Program-made: the position numbers and the translations under genes
In this document: positions 1-12,050 of the stretch, piece by piece
Position numbering within the stretch: the stretch's first letter is position 1
Layout: each line of letters opens with the position of its first letter
DNA from: Neocallimastix lanati (nom. inval.)
Lineage: Eukaryota > Neocallimastigomycota > Neocallimastigomycetes > Neocallimastigales > Neocallimastigaceae
Reading direction: 5' to 3'
Length of the DNA: 64,000 bases
Assembly (NCBI GenBank): GCA_016946835.1
Contig: JACVTC010000216.1
Location: forward strand, 88,501 to 152,500
Notes under the pieces: model-generated
Told to the model about the DNA's origin: nothing
What the model saw: only the letters and a program-made list of their open reading frames with translations
Database searches by the model: none

Positions 1-101
1 TTTTTTTTTTTATTATTATTTTTTTTTTTATTATTAATTTTTTTTTATTATTATTTTTTTTTTTTATTATTAATTTTTTTTTTTATTATTAATTTTTTTA
101 A

Positions 102-139
<38 letters not shown>

Positions 140-1080
140 GTATTTTTCAGTTAAAAATTATAAAAAAATTTTTTTTTTTTTTTTTTTTTTTAAATTTTAT
201 TTTAATTCTTATTTGAGGGAATTTAAACTAAATTTTAACTTTAATCATAAATCAATGAATGAATGAATTTTTTATTACTTAAATTTATATTCAAAATTTT
301 AAAAATTAACTATTTTTATTAAAATTTTGTATATTTCTTTAAATTTTTGTTTTATTTGATATGAAGTTTTTTATTAAGAAGGTTTATTTATAAGTAAATA
401 TAAAATAGGTTAACTAGCCATGTTCAACATCATGAAATTTACATGAATTTATACTAAAAATGTGGCTTGTTCTAGAATACTCTTAATTAATTACATTATA
501 TTACGTTTATATTAATAATTTATATGATCATTATTCAAGATTCATTTAATATATAAATTCACATATTGTAACAAATTTTATTAATATTTGTTAATATTAG
601 GAATTTGGAAATTTATATGTTAACTTTATTAAATGAATATATTATGATTAAGGGTTATTATTGAGCTACCTATATTATTAACTAAAGATTAAACTAATAC
701 GAATTTACATGTATTTATATGATTATAATGTGGCTTGTATATTTTATTTATTACAATATGCATTAACATATTTGACAATGTATTAAATAGACTTCAATTT
801 TAAGTTATTTTAATATGTTTTTAATAAAATATGACACTTTATTTCATATGTTTCACCTATTCTAACAGTTAATATAAATAATAAAAATAATAAATTATTT
901 TATATATCAAATGGATTAACCATTCCAAACCCTAATAAATAAAATAAAAATAATTTAATTTAAAATATACAATAATTGAAAAAATATATTTATATTTATA
1001 TATTTATATAATATAATATAATATAATATAATATAATATAATATAATATAATATAAAATTGTTTAAATTTTCTGTAATTT
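1..1080. other. AT-rich spacer, left copy of a duplicated segment
   Basis: No gene is visible. The first 130 bases are T runs mixed with ATT units. From about 138 the sequence (ggtatttttcag followed by A/T runs) matches 29,043 onward, and the match resumes near 907-1010 with 30,755-30,840, so this is the left copy of a duplicated spacer that precedes AAA-ATPase-like pseudogenes in both places. At 463-477 a TGTGGCTTGTTCTAG word matches the Copia-1 LTR, suggesting a worn solo LTR of the same family. The end, 1011-1055, is an ATATA-type simple repeat. Confidence 0.6.
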
Positions 1081-1521
1081 ATTTTATTTTATTTTATTTT
1101 ATTTTATTTTATTTTATTTTATTTTATTTTATTTTATTTTATTTTATTTTATTTTATTTTATTTTATTTAATTTTATTTTATTTTATTTTATTTTATTTT
1201 ATTTTATTTTATTCAATCTGTACTTTATATTCATATTCTACTATTTATTTTATTTTATTTTATTTTATTTTATTTTATTTTATTTTATTTTATTTTATTT
1301 TATTTTATTTTATTTTATTTTATTTTATTTTATTTTATTTTATTTTATTTTATTTTATTTTATTTTATTTTATTTTATTTTATTTTATTTTATTTTATTT
1401 TATTTTATTTTATTTTATTTTATTTTATTTTATTTTATTTTATTTTATTTTATTTTATTTTATTTTATTTTATTTTATTTTATTTTATTTTATTTTATTT
1501 TATTTTATTTTATTTTTTTTT
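1081..1521. repeat. (ATTTT)n pentanucleotide microsatellite
   Basis: Almost uninterrupted ATTTT units, broken by a short different stretch at about 1212-1240. It ends just where homology to the AAA-ATPase-like family begins. An open frame of 170 codons (1059-1571) runs through it only because a 5-base unit rarely makes a stop; its FYFIL repeat is not a gene product. Confidence 0.95.
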
Positions 1522-2285
1522 TAAAGATAATTATTTTAGTGATTGCTATGAATTTACTGAAGACGAATTAAAAAACGTGTTATTCAATTTTAGTATTTCT
1601 GATAGCAAAGAAAAAATTGACAGTGACAACACAAAAGATAAAATTAAAGAAAGACTTATAAAAAAAAAATATTGTGGATATTTTTATTTTTCTGATAAAG
1701 GTATTATTAAAAATATTTATTATCCATATTATATAATAAAATTCTTTCAGAAAAATAAGAATAAAAGTGATAATTTTGAATTATCCAATTATTGGGTTTA
1801 TTCAGAGAAAAGTGAAAAATTAAAAAATCTTCTTAAAATTAATAACCTTAATTTTTGATGTGGAATTTTTAAATTTATTATGTGGTAAAATAATTGAATT
1901 TTTATTTGATAAACTTTCACCAATTGAATAAAATTATTTAACATATGAAGACCGCTAGAAAGTTTTATATTTTTTTTGGTTTTTTAACAGTAGCAGACGA
2001 AGAAAAATATAAAGAAAATATCAAAAATATGAATATATTAATTATAAAAATTTCATCAAATAACCCTAAAGTAGTTAAATATGGATGCAGATGAAATTCA
2101 AGAATATAAAAATAAATTAATTAAAAAAAAAAAAAAAAAAAGAAATCGAAAGATATAATATATTTTAAAATTCCAAATAGAGAATTTTTAGAATATTTAC
2201 GCCATTTTATTGATGAATTAAATTATCAAGAAATATATATCTAAGAAAAATACTCTTTTTTCAGTAAATGATATTCTAAATGATT
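1522..2285 (+). pseudogene. AAA-ATPase-like/PDDEXK family pseudogene, copy 1 (5'-truncated)
   Basis: This matches the intact gene at 10,923-15,119 from its codon of about 980 (word aaagataattattttagtgattgctatg) to about codon 1230. The homologous part begins directly at the end of the ATTTT array, so both P-loops and both Walker B motifs are absent. Frameshifts and stops break it; the longest open piece is 1577-1858 (93 codons). It ends near 2280, before the PD-(D/E)XK catalytic region, and passes into an AAT run. It is more like copy 4 (31.4-32.9 kb) than the intact copy: both share the stretch for SDSKEK...SDNTKD. No function expected. Confidence 0.85.
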
Positions 2286-2332
<47 letters not shown>

Positions 2333-2335
2333 TTA
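2286..2335. repeat. (AAT)n microsatellite
   Basis: Run of AAT units at the 3' edge of AAA pseudogene copy 1. Confidence 0.9.
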
Positions 2336-2399
2336 AATAATAATAAATAATAAATATTTATTTTTTTATAATTGTATTTTGCTAAAAATATTTATTTTT

Positions 2400-2810
2400 A
2401 TCTTATGTTAAGATTTTTATTAATCACACTTTATATTTATTATATTAAAAGAATTCACATACATAATATATAATTTATAAAGAGCAAATTTATATTTCTA
2501 TCTAAAATAATTTTACATTGATTCATATTATGTATACTTTTTAATGATATACGCCACAATATACATAAATTTATTTTTTTTATAATTAAGTTTTTTTTTT
2601 TTTTATACTTCTATTTAAGTTAATTTTATTTTATATTTATTTATTATTTATTTTATTTATTATATTAAACTTATTTCTAACATCTCCCCTGTAAGTTTAA
2701 TGCTCTTCTATTCTTGTTAATAAAATATTTCTCTAATTGTTTCATTACAGATTCATTTAAATATTTTATTAAAAAGTCAAGCCAAATTATTTTTCAATTT
2801 TTAAATAATT
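2400..2810 (-). mobile_element. Copia remnant: 3' LTR, polypurine tract and end of pol
   Basis: Read on the minus strand, a worn Copia RNase H C-terminus (about 2690-2800; fragments like NLA.LFNK.FK and ICNET) is followed by a purine tract (AGGGGAGA, complement of 2683-2690) and then by TGTTAG at 2677-2682, where the 3' LTR begins. This is the same order as in Copia-1 and Copia-2. The left LTR end is not clear. A decayed fragment. Confidence 0.5.
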
Positions 2811-3296
2811 TAATTTTTTTTTTTTTTTAATTAATTTCTTTTATTTTGTGATATTTTAAATTAATATTTCTCTGACTTTTGATTATATATTTTCTTTCTT
2901 ACTATTATAAATTGTGGCTTTATTTATCTGACATTTAAATATATATATTAATAGTTATATCTCTTGAATAAAAAAAAAAAAAGAAAAGTTTTATAATTTA
3001 GTAATTTTGAGTTTTTGTACAATATAACGAAAGAGAAGTTTTATTTTATTAATAAAGAATTGTATTTTAATAAAAAAAAAAAAAAAGGAAAAATAAAAGA
3101 AAAAATTTTTATTTTAGTTGTTAATTTAAATTTTATTTATTTTTAAATAATTAAATTTTTGGTATTAAAATTTTATATTAAATAAAGTTTTTATAATAAA
3201 AAAAAATTTTTTTTTTTGAACTTTAATGGAGCATCCATCAAAGTTGGACTTTTATAAATAAAAAAAAAAAAAAAAAAAAATTAATACATTTTGTTA

Positions 3297-3338
<42 letters not shown>

Positions 3339-3906
3339 AAATAAATAGTTAAAATAAAATTTAAATTTAAATTTAGAAGTATAAAAATTATCTGATTTTG
3401 TTTCAGAAAATTCTTTTATTTAGAATTTTTTGGGAAAAAAAATTTTTATATTTTTTATTATTTTTATATATTTATTAGTGTTAGAAGATAAAAAATAAAA
3501 TAAACTTGAATGGTCATCAATCTACGGTCATTACAAAATATAAAAAGAAAAAATTATAAAAGTATTTTTACATAATAACCAATAATTATGGTCATATTTT
3601 CAATTTAAAAAAATAAAAAAAAAAAAAAAAAAAAACTAATGGATTGGGTTAATAATACAAATTTAAAAAAATATAAAAGATTTAAAAATATATATAACAA
3701 TTAAAAAAAAAAAAAAAAAAAAAAAAAATCAACTTGAACTCGACTACTGCTTGGGGTAAAAAAAATAAAATTCTGTCCTGAAGCTCTCTCTCTCTTTTTT
3801 TTTTTTTTTTCTTTTGTAGGAAATTTTTTTTATCAGAAACTCTTTTTTTTTTTTATCAGAAACTCTTCTTTTTTTCATCCCCTTCCCTTTTAAAAAAAAA
3901 ACTGTC

Positions 3907-3955
<49 letters not shown>

Positions 3956-4373
3956 AGAAAACTAGGGGTAAAGTCATCGACGCTCTTTTTCCTAAGGCTT
4001 TCTTCTTTCTTCCTATACTTCAAATAAATTAAGTAAACTCCACTAAACCCTTAGTGGTCCAGTGGTCCACCTCCACCTAAAGTCTATCTCAAAAGTTCAA
4101 AAGAAGTAGATCATATCCCTCTGCCGAACTAAAACTATTTATTTTTTTTTTTTTTTGAAGAAAAGAGAACCCTACCCTACCTAGAAAACGAAATTAAAGT
4201 TTATCAAATTTTTTTTTATATATTGATAAGAATTTTAATATTTTATATTATTAATTATATTTTTTTTTTTTTATTTTTTTTTTTTTTTTTTTCGCTTAAT
4301 TTTTTTTTAACTACTAATAATAATATAAAAACGATAAAAAAAATTAAACTATAAAAAAAAGGATATAATTATA
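2811..4373. other. AT-rich intergenic, no gene recognised
   Basis: Mostly A and T runs of 15-45 bases. Two islands of more mixed composition (about 3730-3860 and 3955-4200) hold no open frame or motif I can name. Confidence 0.6.
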
Positions 4374-4905
4374 ATAATAATAATAATAGAAATAATAATA
4401 ATAATAGAATTAATAATAATAATATAAATACTAATAATAAAAGAAATATTAATAATAAAAGAAATAATAATAATAATAGAAATAATAATTTACAATTATT
4501 CAAACTAAATAAAAAATAAAAATAAAAATAAAAATAAAAATTATTGTAGAGTTAATTTTTAGTTTTTAATTAATAAATAATAATAATAATAATAATAGAA
4601 ATAATAATAATAATAATAGAAATAATAATAATAGAAATAATAATAATAGAAATAATAATAATAATATAAATATTAATAATAAAATAAATATTAATAATAA
4701 TAAAAGAAATAATAATAATAATAATAATAATAAAAATAATAGAATTAATAATAATAATATAAATATTAATAATAATATAAATATTAATAATAAAATAAAT
4801 ATTAATAATAAAAGAAATAATAATTTACAATTATTTAAACTAAATAAAAAATAGAAATAAAAATAAAAATTATTGTAGAGTTAATTTTTAGTTTTTAATT
4901 AAATA
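4374..4905. repeat. AAT-rich array with an internal duplication
   Basis: Units of (AAT)n broken by AGA/ATA triplets. A 3' flank containing the word attgtagagttaattttt occurs twice (about 4540-4562 and 4870-4892), so a block of about 330 bases has been tandemly duplicated and then diverged in repeat number. Confidence 0.8.
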
Positions 4906-5847
4906 TAATTAACTAATAACAAAAATAATAAAAAAGATTATAATAAAAAAAAAAAATAATAAGAAAAAAAAAAAAGAGTTTTAATAATATATAACTGTAA
5001 AAACAACTTTATTATTATTATTATTATTATTATTATTTTATAATGTAGAAAACAAATATAAAAAAAAAAAATTTAAGAATATTAAAATATATATATATAT
5101 ATTTTTAAAATAATGCTTTAAATATTTTTAAAATATTTATTATTATCCTTGTTAAAAGTGTTTACACTTTTATTAACTTTGATTAATTAACTTGATTACT
5201 AAATAATATTATAAATACTAATAAGTTTTAATATTAGGTATTAATAATAAAATTCAATATCTTGATTATTAAATAATATTATATAGAAATAATGATAAAA
5301 TTGTTTAAATTTTCTTTTTTTTTTTATATTTTATTTATTTATTTTTTTTTTTTTTTTATTTTATATTTTATTTTATTATTTTTTTTTTATTTCTAAATAT
5401 TAAATTTAAATAAAAAATAATATTTAATTTATATTTTAATAAATGTAATGAAAATTTTCAAATAATAAAGATTGGCACTTTTGCGGACCTTTTGTATGCA
5501 ATTTTAAAAAAAAAATAAAACATAAAGTAATTAAAAGAAAATGTAGAATTAATAATTATTAATTGAACTTTATTTTATTAATATGGAATTCATTAAAGGT
5601 AATTACCATTTACAACATTTATGAAAAATAATGAATTTATATATATAAATTATGGCTTGCGTAAAATATGTAAAGAAGATTAAAAATAAAGAATTTAAAA
5701 ATAATTAAATTTAATAAAATGTGAACTATAAAAGGTAATTAAACTTTATAATTTAAATTATAAAATGATATATGTCAAAAAAAAAAAAAAATCTTTTTTT
5801 TTTTTTAAATGAATTCCCTTTCAAATTTAAATTTAAATTTAAATTTT

Positions 5848-5893
<46 letters not shown>

Positions 5894-5984
5894 AAATTCC
5901 CTTTCAATTTTAAATTTAAATTTTTATTTTTTTTTTTTTTTGTTCTGTTAAAAAATTAGGTTTGTTAATTTGGTCATTTTGTCT
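4906..5984. other. AT-rich intergenic, possible Copia LTR remnant
   Basis: No gene is seen. It holds several poly-A/poly-T tracts. A TATGGCTTG word near 5653 resembles the conserved TGTGGCTTG of the Copia-1 LTR, and the Copia RNase H remnant on the minus strand begins just to the right, so worn LTR sequence is plausible here. Confidence 0.4.
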
Positions 5985-6520
5985 CCATTAATATATTTAG
6001 TTGGAACATCGTCGGCAAACATGTATTTTATTAAGTTTTGATATATCGGAGTATGATTCTTTTATTTTTATTTTTTTTTGTTTTTTGATGGTAATCCTTG
6101 ATAAAATTAAATTTTTATATTTATGAGTTTTTGAAATTTGAATTTAATTTGCTTGTTTTCTATGATTGTTTTACTTAATGAATTAAACATAAATATAATT
6201 AATTTAATATTTAATTTTGAAATAACTCTAATAAATCACTTTTTATCTAGAGAACTTTCTTTAAGACATTCAATAATATTTATGGTATTCGGCTTCAATA
6301 GTAGAAAGTCTCTTCGGTTGAATGTCTCCTTAAGCTGGCAATCATAATGAATTCATTCTCATAAGAAATATTTAGTCCAAGAAGTTATATTTATTAAATT
6401 TCGATACCTATTGTCAATGGTATCGATATTTAAATGGAACTGTTATGCAACTCAACTTTAAAGCTGAATCTCTAGAAATTCCTCTCTAGATAAGTGATTA
6501 TATTTTTATGATTCCACTCG
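5985..6520 (-). pseudogene. Copia RNase H remnant
   Basis: The minus strand encodes pieces of a Ty1/copia RNase H in several frames: LSTIEAEYYK (about 6283-6310), equivalent to the usual LSTAEAEY motif, and nearer the end FADDVPTKYING (about 5990-6025), equivalent to the ADxxTK motif that closes Copia pol. Frameshifts and stops interrupt it. The 69-codon + strand frame at 6138-6347 is only the antisense shadow. Confidence 0.65.
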
Positions 6521-6553
6521 GTGTCAAAAATTTTTGGACAAGGATATTAACTA

Positions 6554-6595
<42 letters not shown>

Positions 6596-7806
6596 TTTAT
6601 ATGACCTTTAAACAGTCAAAACGACGATGATCGGTGATATAACTCATTTTATTTATCTAACTTTTATAAAATTAAGAATTACTTTCAGTTTTAGTTTGAA
6701 CCATATATATTTTCAAGAAAAATAAGTGGAGAGTTTGTTTCATGTATGACAGATGCGTATATGTGGACAATTTACAAATCAAAGGTATTAAATCAAAAAT
6801 ATATAAAGTCGTATTATGAAATAAAGAAAAAAGTTTTTAATAAAATATCAAAATGAAAAGAAGGTGGATTCTCTACTAAGGAATTAAACTAAATAATCAA
6901 AGCTATACTAATACCATTTCACAAATACTATTAATTAACAATATATTAACAAAATTTAAAAGTAACAAACATTTGAAAAGAAAAAAAAAAAAAAAAAAAA
7001 AAAAAATACGCTATATTCAACAATAAATAGAGAGATCAGCAAAGAATAAATTATTTTTAAATAAAATAAAAATATAAAAATACCATGAGTATTGTTAATA
7101 TATTTAGTACGTTGTAAAAATAGAAAAGAATAATTCTTAAGAATTATCAAAAAAAAATTAAGAAGCAAAGATATTATATATTGATAACAAAAACATTAAA
7201 AAGAGCAAGTATATTTTCTTACTATATAGACTGGGATAACCCTCTTCCCATTAAAAAGAAGCACATTATCAAATATAGATAAGGTTATTTAATAACACAA
7301 TTGACATTGATAATCTTTTCTAAAATTTCGATAAAGCCAACTGTAAAAATTATACTAAATTTATTATAAAAGATAATTTAAATAGCTTTAATTTATTTAT
7401 AATAATATATAGTAGTATTTTTATTTAAAAATAAGATAAAACATATTTATTTTATGTTAAATTAATACTTATAATTATAATTAAAATATAAATACTGTTA
7501 AGTAATAATTTAAATTATATAAATTTTCAGAATTTCTTAAAATATTACTTTTTTGTTATTCAATAAAAATAGACTTGAAAAAAAGAAATTGAATAGAATA
7601 AAGTAAATTATTTTGATGCTTTTTTTTTTTTTTTTTTTTTATTTTTTTGATATTAATGATTGATATTTATAAAAATTAAAAAATAAAATAATTAAAATTA
7701 TTTAAAAAAAATTAAAAATAAAAAAAAATAAAAAAAAATAAAAAATAAAAAAAAAATAAAAAATTAAAAAAAAAAAAAATTTTAATTAAAATTTTAATTA
7801 AAAAAA

Positions 7807-7849
<43 letters not shown>

Positions 7850-7852
7850 GTT
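6521..7852. other. AT-rich intergenic
   Basis: No gene recognised. It may contain more worn Copia sequence next to the RNase H remnant, but no motif could be read. It ends in long A/T tracts (7680-7850). Confidence 0.5.
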
Positions 7853-9360
7853 TTGTTAATAATAATAATGAAAGCTAAAATAGTTATAATATAAAAGCTA
7901 ATAATATGAAAGATAATGATGAAGTGAGAAATTACATTAATAATAATGAAGATTTTAAATTCAAATACTATGATTTATATAGTATAATAAATTATATTAA
8001 AGAAAAAATTAAAAAGACAGAATTGGAGAATGATTTTTCTTACGAATTTAATAAATTCTATAAGTAAATATTTATAAATTTTGATAATATAAGGAAGAAA
8101 GATATAAAATTTCTACTTAAAAATGGGAATATTGTAAAGAAAATTTCAAAATTAATAAATTATGAAATGTTGAAGAAAGAATATATGAACAAACATTGAG
8201 AAATTATTTGGACATTATTAATTAAAAATAGTTATTTAATTTAATTTATTAACATTAATAATTACTTTATTTCAGAGGCAAGAAAGTTAAAAATAAAAAC
8301 TAATGATGTTGGAGAATTTAATGAAAATAAATTTTTATTATGGAAACAAAGTTTTTGTGAAGATAAAAAGTAATAAAAAATACTATTGATTCATTAACAA
8401 TCAATCATGATGAAGAAAGGATAATAGAATTCATAAAAGATACAATAACAAATAATTTAGTTTACAGTTACGATTACGGTAATTATAAGTATAAATTTTT
8501 AGATAAATGTTACACTATAATTTAATCATAATTAAGTTTAAGTAATAAATATGAAGTTGTTATTAAAAAGAACTTTAATGAAAATAGATAATATTAGTGA
8601 ATTATTAGTTATTCTAAAGGAAAATCATGGAATAAATTTATCTGATATTATTTATATTGTGATTATAAATTTAAATAATAAGGATATTGTTAAAGAAGGA
8701 TGTATTACTATTAATTAAGCAATATGTGATGTAATTTATGAAATAATTTATGGAGATGATTTTAAAAAAAAAATAGAAAATAAGTATTCATATTTAGAAG
8801 TAGTCACAGGTTATTTAGATTTAGGATTAAATTAATTAAATTCAGGAGCTAGTAATTTCACTAAATGCTCACTTCTTAAAGAATTTTATTTTAGTGATTG
8901 TTAAGTATTCACAAAAGAAGAATATGAAAAACTTATTATCTAATTTTAATATATCTAATAAAGAAGAACAAAACAAAATCAAAGAAAATGGAAAGAAAGA
9001 AAAAATAGTTAAAAAAAAAAAAAAAATAAAAATAAAAATAAAGTATAACCAGTTTTTTTCTTTTCTGAAGGAAATAATATTAAATACATTTATAATCCAT
9101 ATTATGTAAAGAAATTCATTAAAAAAAGTCAGAAAAAAAATTAAAAGTAATTTAGAAATCTTTAATTATTACATTAATTCAGTGAGTAAATAAAAAAATA
9201 AAAAGTTTAAAAAATAAATATTATTATAAATAATAATTTTAAATTTAATGTGGATTTTAAAGTCAATTATATGGTAAAATAAGCAAAGAAAATTCTTATT
9301 TAACTAAAGTATATCAAAAGAAAAAGATGAAAAGAAAATAATTTTAAGTTTTTTTTGTAC
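7853..9360 (+). pseudogene. AAA-ATPase-like/PDDEXK family pseudogene, copy 2 (internal deletion)
   Basis: Homology to the intact gene starts in the region of its Asn-rich linker (7853; intact 12,120-12,250) and runs, with many stops and frameshifts, to about 9360 (intact about 14,330). About 640 bases equivalent to 13,140-13,775 are missing: the text passes from the piece for CDVIYEI (8727 on) straight to the piece for EVVTGYLDLGLN (8800 on). The deleted part is the second P-loop and Walker B. No open frame longer than 71 codons remains. Confidence 0.85.
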
Positions 9361-10922
9361 TAAAAAAAAAAAAATAAACTTGCTTATGTAATTTATAATA
9401 AAGCTATTTTTGTAATTTATTAATAATATGTTTTAATTGAAAGTAATTGATCAATTGAATAATTTCTTTTCCAAACAAAGGATTGAGAGTTTCAATAATT
9501 TATAGAAATACAATATAAAATTATAGTTTAATAATGAAGAAGATAAAATGATAAATGAATAATAATAGATTCCAAGATAGGTAGAAATAAATCTAAAAGA
9601 GATTAACTGTTTCATTAATAAGTAAATTATTATACCTTTACAATTATTCATTTATTTATTTAATATAATAAATAATGAAATATTTATAAAATGAATATAT
9701 TTTTTTTTTTTTGAAATATTATTAAATAACAATAAATAACTTAAAATTAAACTTTATTATTATTTTTTCTAAACGAAAGAATTATTAACAATTGAACATT
9801 ATTAAAAGTGATTTGAATTATTAAACAATTGAAATAAAATATATTAAAAAAAAAAAAAAAAAAAAAATTAAAATTTTCATTTTCATTTTTATTTTCTTTT
9901 TTTAAATGGAGAATATTTGAATATCATTGATTATTTACATTTTTGTGTGTCTTTTATTTGGTGTGAAAAATTTTGTTTCTTTGTTTGTAATTATCAAATA
10001 ATTATTTCATTATTTATTTATAAATTTCATAATTTATTTATTTATTTATTATAATTAATTTCTTTATTTATTATAATTTATTTATTTATTTATTATAATT
10101 TATTTATCTATTTATTATAATTTATTTATTTATTTATTTATCTATTTATTATAAATAATTTATTTATTTATTTATTTATTTATTTATTATAATTTATTTA
10201 TCTATTTATTTATTTATTATAATTTAATTATTTATTTATTTATTTATTTATTTCATAATTTATTAATTTATTTCATAATTTATTAATTTATTTCATAATT
10301 TATTTATAAATTTCATAATTTATTTATTTGTTTATTATAATTTATTTATTTATTATAATTTATTTATAAATTTAATAATTTATTTATTTCATAATTTATT
10401 AATTTATTTCATAATTATTTGTTTATTATAATTTATTTATTTAATAATTTATTTATTTATTTATATCGTAATTTTTTTTATTTATTTCGTAATTTTTATG
10501 TAAAAATTTAATATTTTTGTTCATCCAAAAAAAAAAAAAAGAAAAAAAAAAAAAAAAAAAAAATAAAAAATAAATTAAAAATTTTAAAAAATAAAAAAGG
10601 TAATAAATTTTTATACTTTATTTTTTTTTTTTGGATAAAAATTTTATATAAAAGAGGGAGTTTCTGCGTTTTATCAAAAAAAAATTTTTTTTTTTTACTT
10701 TGATAATTAAAATAAAAAAAAAAAAAAAATTATATATAAATATAAATATAAATTTTATTTTTATTTTTATTTTTATTTTGTTCTATTTTATTTTATTTTA
10801 TTTTCATATTCAACAAACTTTATTTTTTTTTTATTATAATTTTTTTAAAAAGATTTATTTAATTTTTTTTTTTTTATTTAATTTTTTTATAATTAAAAAT
10901 AAAAAAGATAATTAATCATTAA
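9361..10922. other. AT-rich upstream region of the intact AAA gene, with a (TTTA)n array
   Basis: 9361-10,000 shows no gene. 10,010-10,480 is a degenerate array of TTTA units punctuated by CATAATTTATT/TATAATTTATT words. 10,500-10,922 is A/T runs and holds the promoter of the following gene, though no single TATA box stands out in such AT-rich DNA. The 71-codon frame at 10,700 is low complexity and rejected. Confidence 0.6.
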
Positions 10923-12019
10923 ATGGCTGAAAACAAATTAAAACGATTAACTGAAGATGAAAATCAGGATTCCACAGCAGAACCTCCAAATAAAAAAATA
11001 AAAAGTATCAATGATGATATTATAATAGAAAATTTCTTATGTAAATATTTTTTTATTGATAAATCTTTATTAATAAAAGAATTTTTACAAGATGGTTCAA
11101 AAATAGTATGTATAACTAGACCCTCCGGATATGGAAAGACTACTAATTTAACTATGCTGCGTTATTTTTTTGAAATGAATTATGAAAACATAAAAGAAAA
11201 TGAATTTCAAAACCTTCAAAACAAAAAATATTTTGAAAATTTATTAATAAGTAAAGAAAAGGAAGATGACCAAACCTACCTTGATAAATATCAAGGTAAA
11301 TATCCAGTAATTTATCTTGATTTTAGTTCTGACTTTAAAATAGGAAAAACTTTTGAAGCAACTATTAAAAATTTTAAAAATTTTATTAAAAAACTGTTTA
11401 GAAGTTATAAAAATATTAATTTAAATAATTTAGATAATTATGATAAAGAACAATGGGAAATTTTTCAAAATGGTAATGTTTCGATAGATGAATTAAACGA
11501 ATCAATTTCTTTTCTATGTTTAAATTTAAATAAAACATTCAATAAAAAAATAATATTATTAATAGATAACTATGAGTCACCCATATTAAACACTGTTAAT
11601 ACTAGTTTTTTTAATGAATTTTATGAATTTTATGAAGAAGTCTTTTTGGAAATATTTAAACAAGATAAGCGTCATCATTATTTATTTAAAACATTCATTA
11701 CAAGAAATTTAAAAGTAAATGAAGATAGTTTTAAAGAAATAAATTTAACAAATTATTCCATAACAAGTAGTAAATATAATGAATATTTCAGTATAACCGA
11801 TTCTGAAATGAAAAAACTTATATCCATATTTAAATTAAACAATGAAATTTTTGATAAATATTGCTATAATGATATAAATGAAATATCATCTACTCATTCA
11901 ACAAATGTCAATAATACAAATGAAATAAATATTATATTTTCAACATATTTAATTCATTTTATTGATAATAATATTAATAATAATAATGATAATAATGATA
12001 ATAATGATAATAATAATAC

Positions 12020-12050
<31 letters not shown>

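Noticed and set aside
1059-1571. 170-codon frame of FYFIL repeats
   Set aside because: It is a translation of an ATTTT microsatellite; all frames of such a unit stay open.
6138-6347. 69-codon + strand frame
   Set aside because: Antisense to a Copia RNase H remnant with recognisable motifs on the minus strand.
10700-10915. 71-codon frame just upstream of the AAA gene
   Set aside because: Low-complexity Lys/Ile/Phe text from A and T runs, no motif, and it ends before the real start codon.
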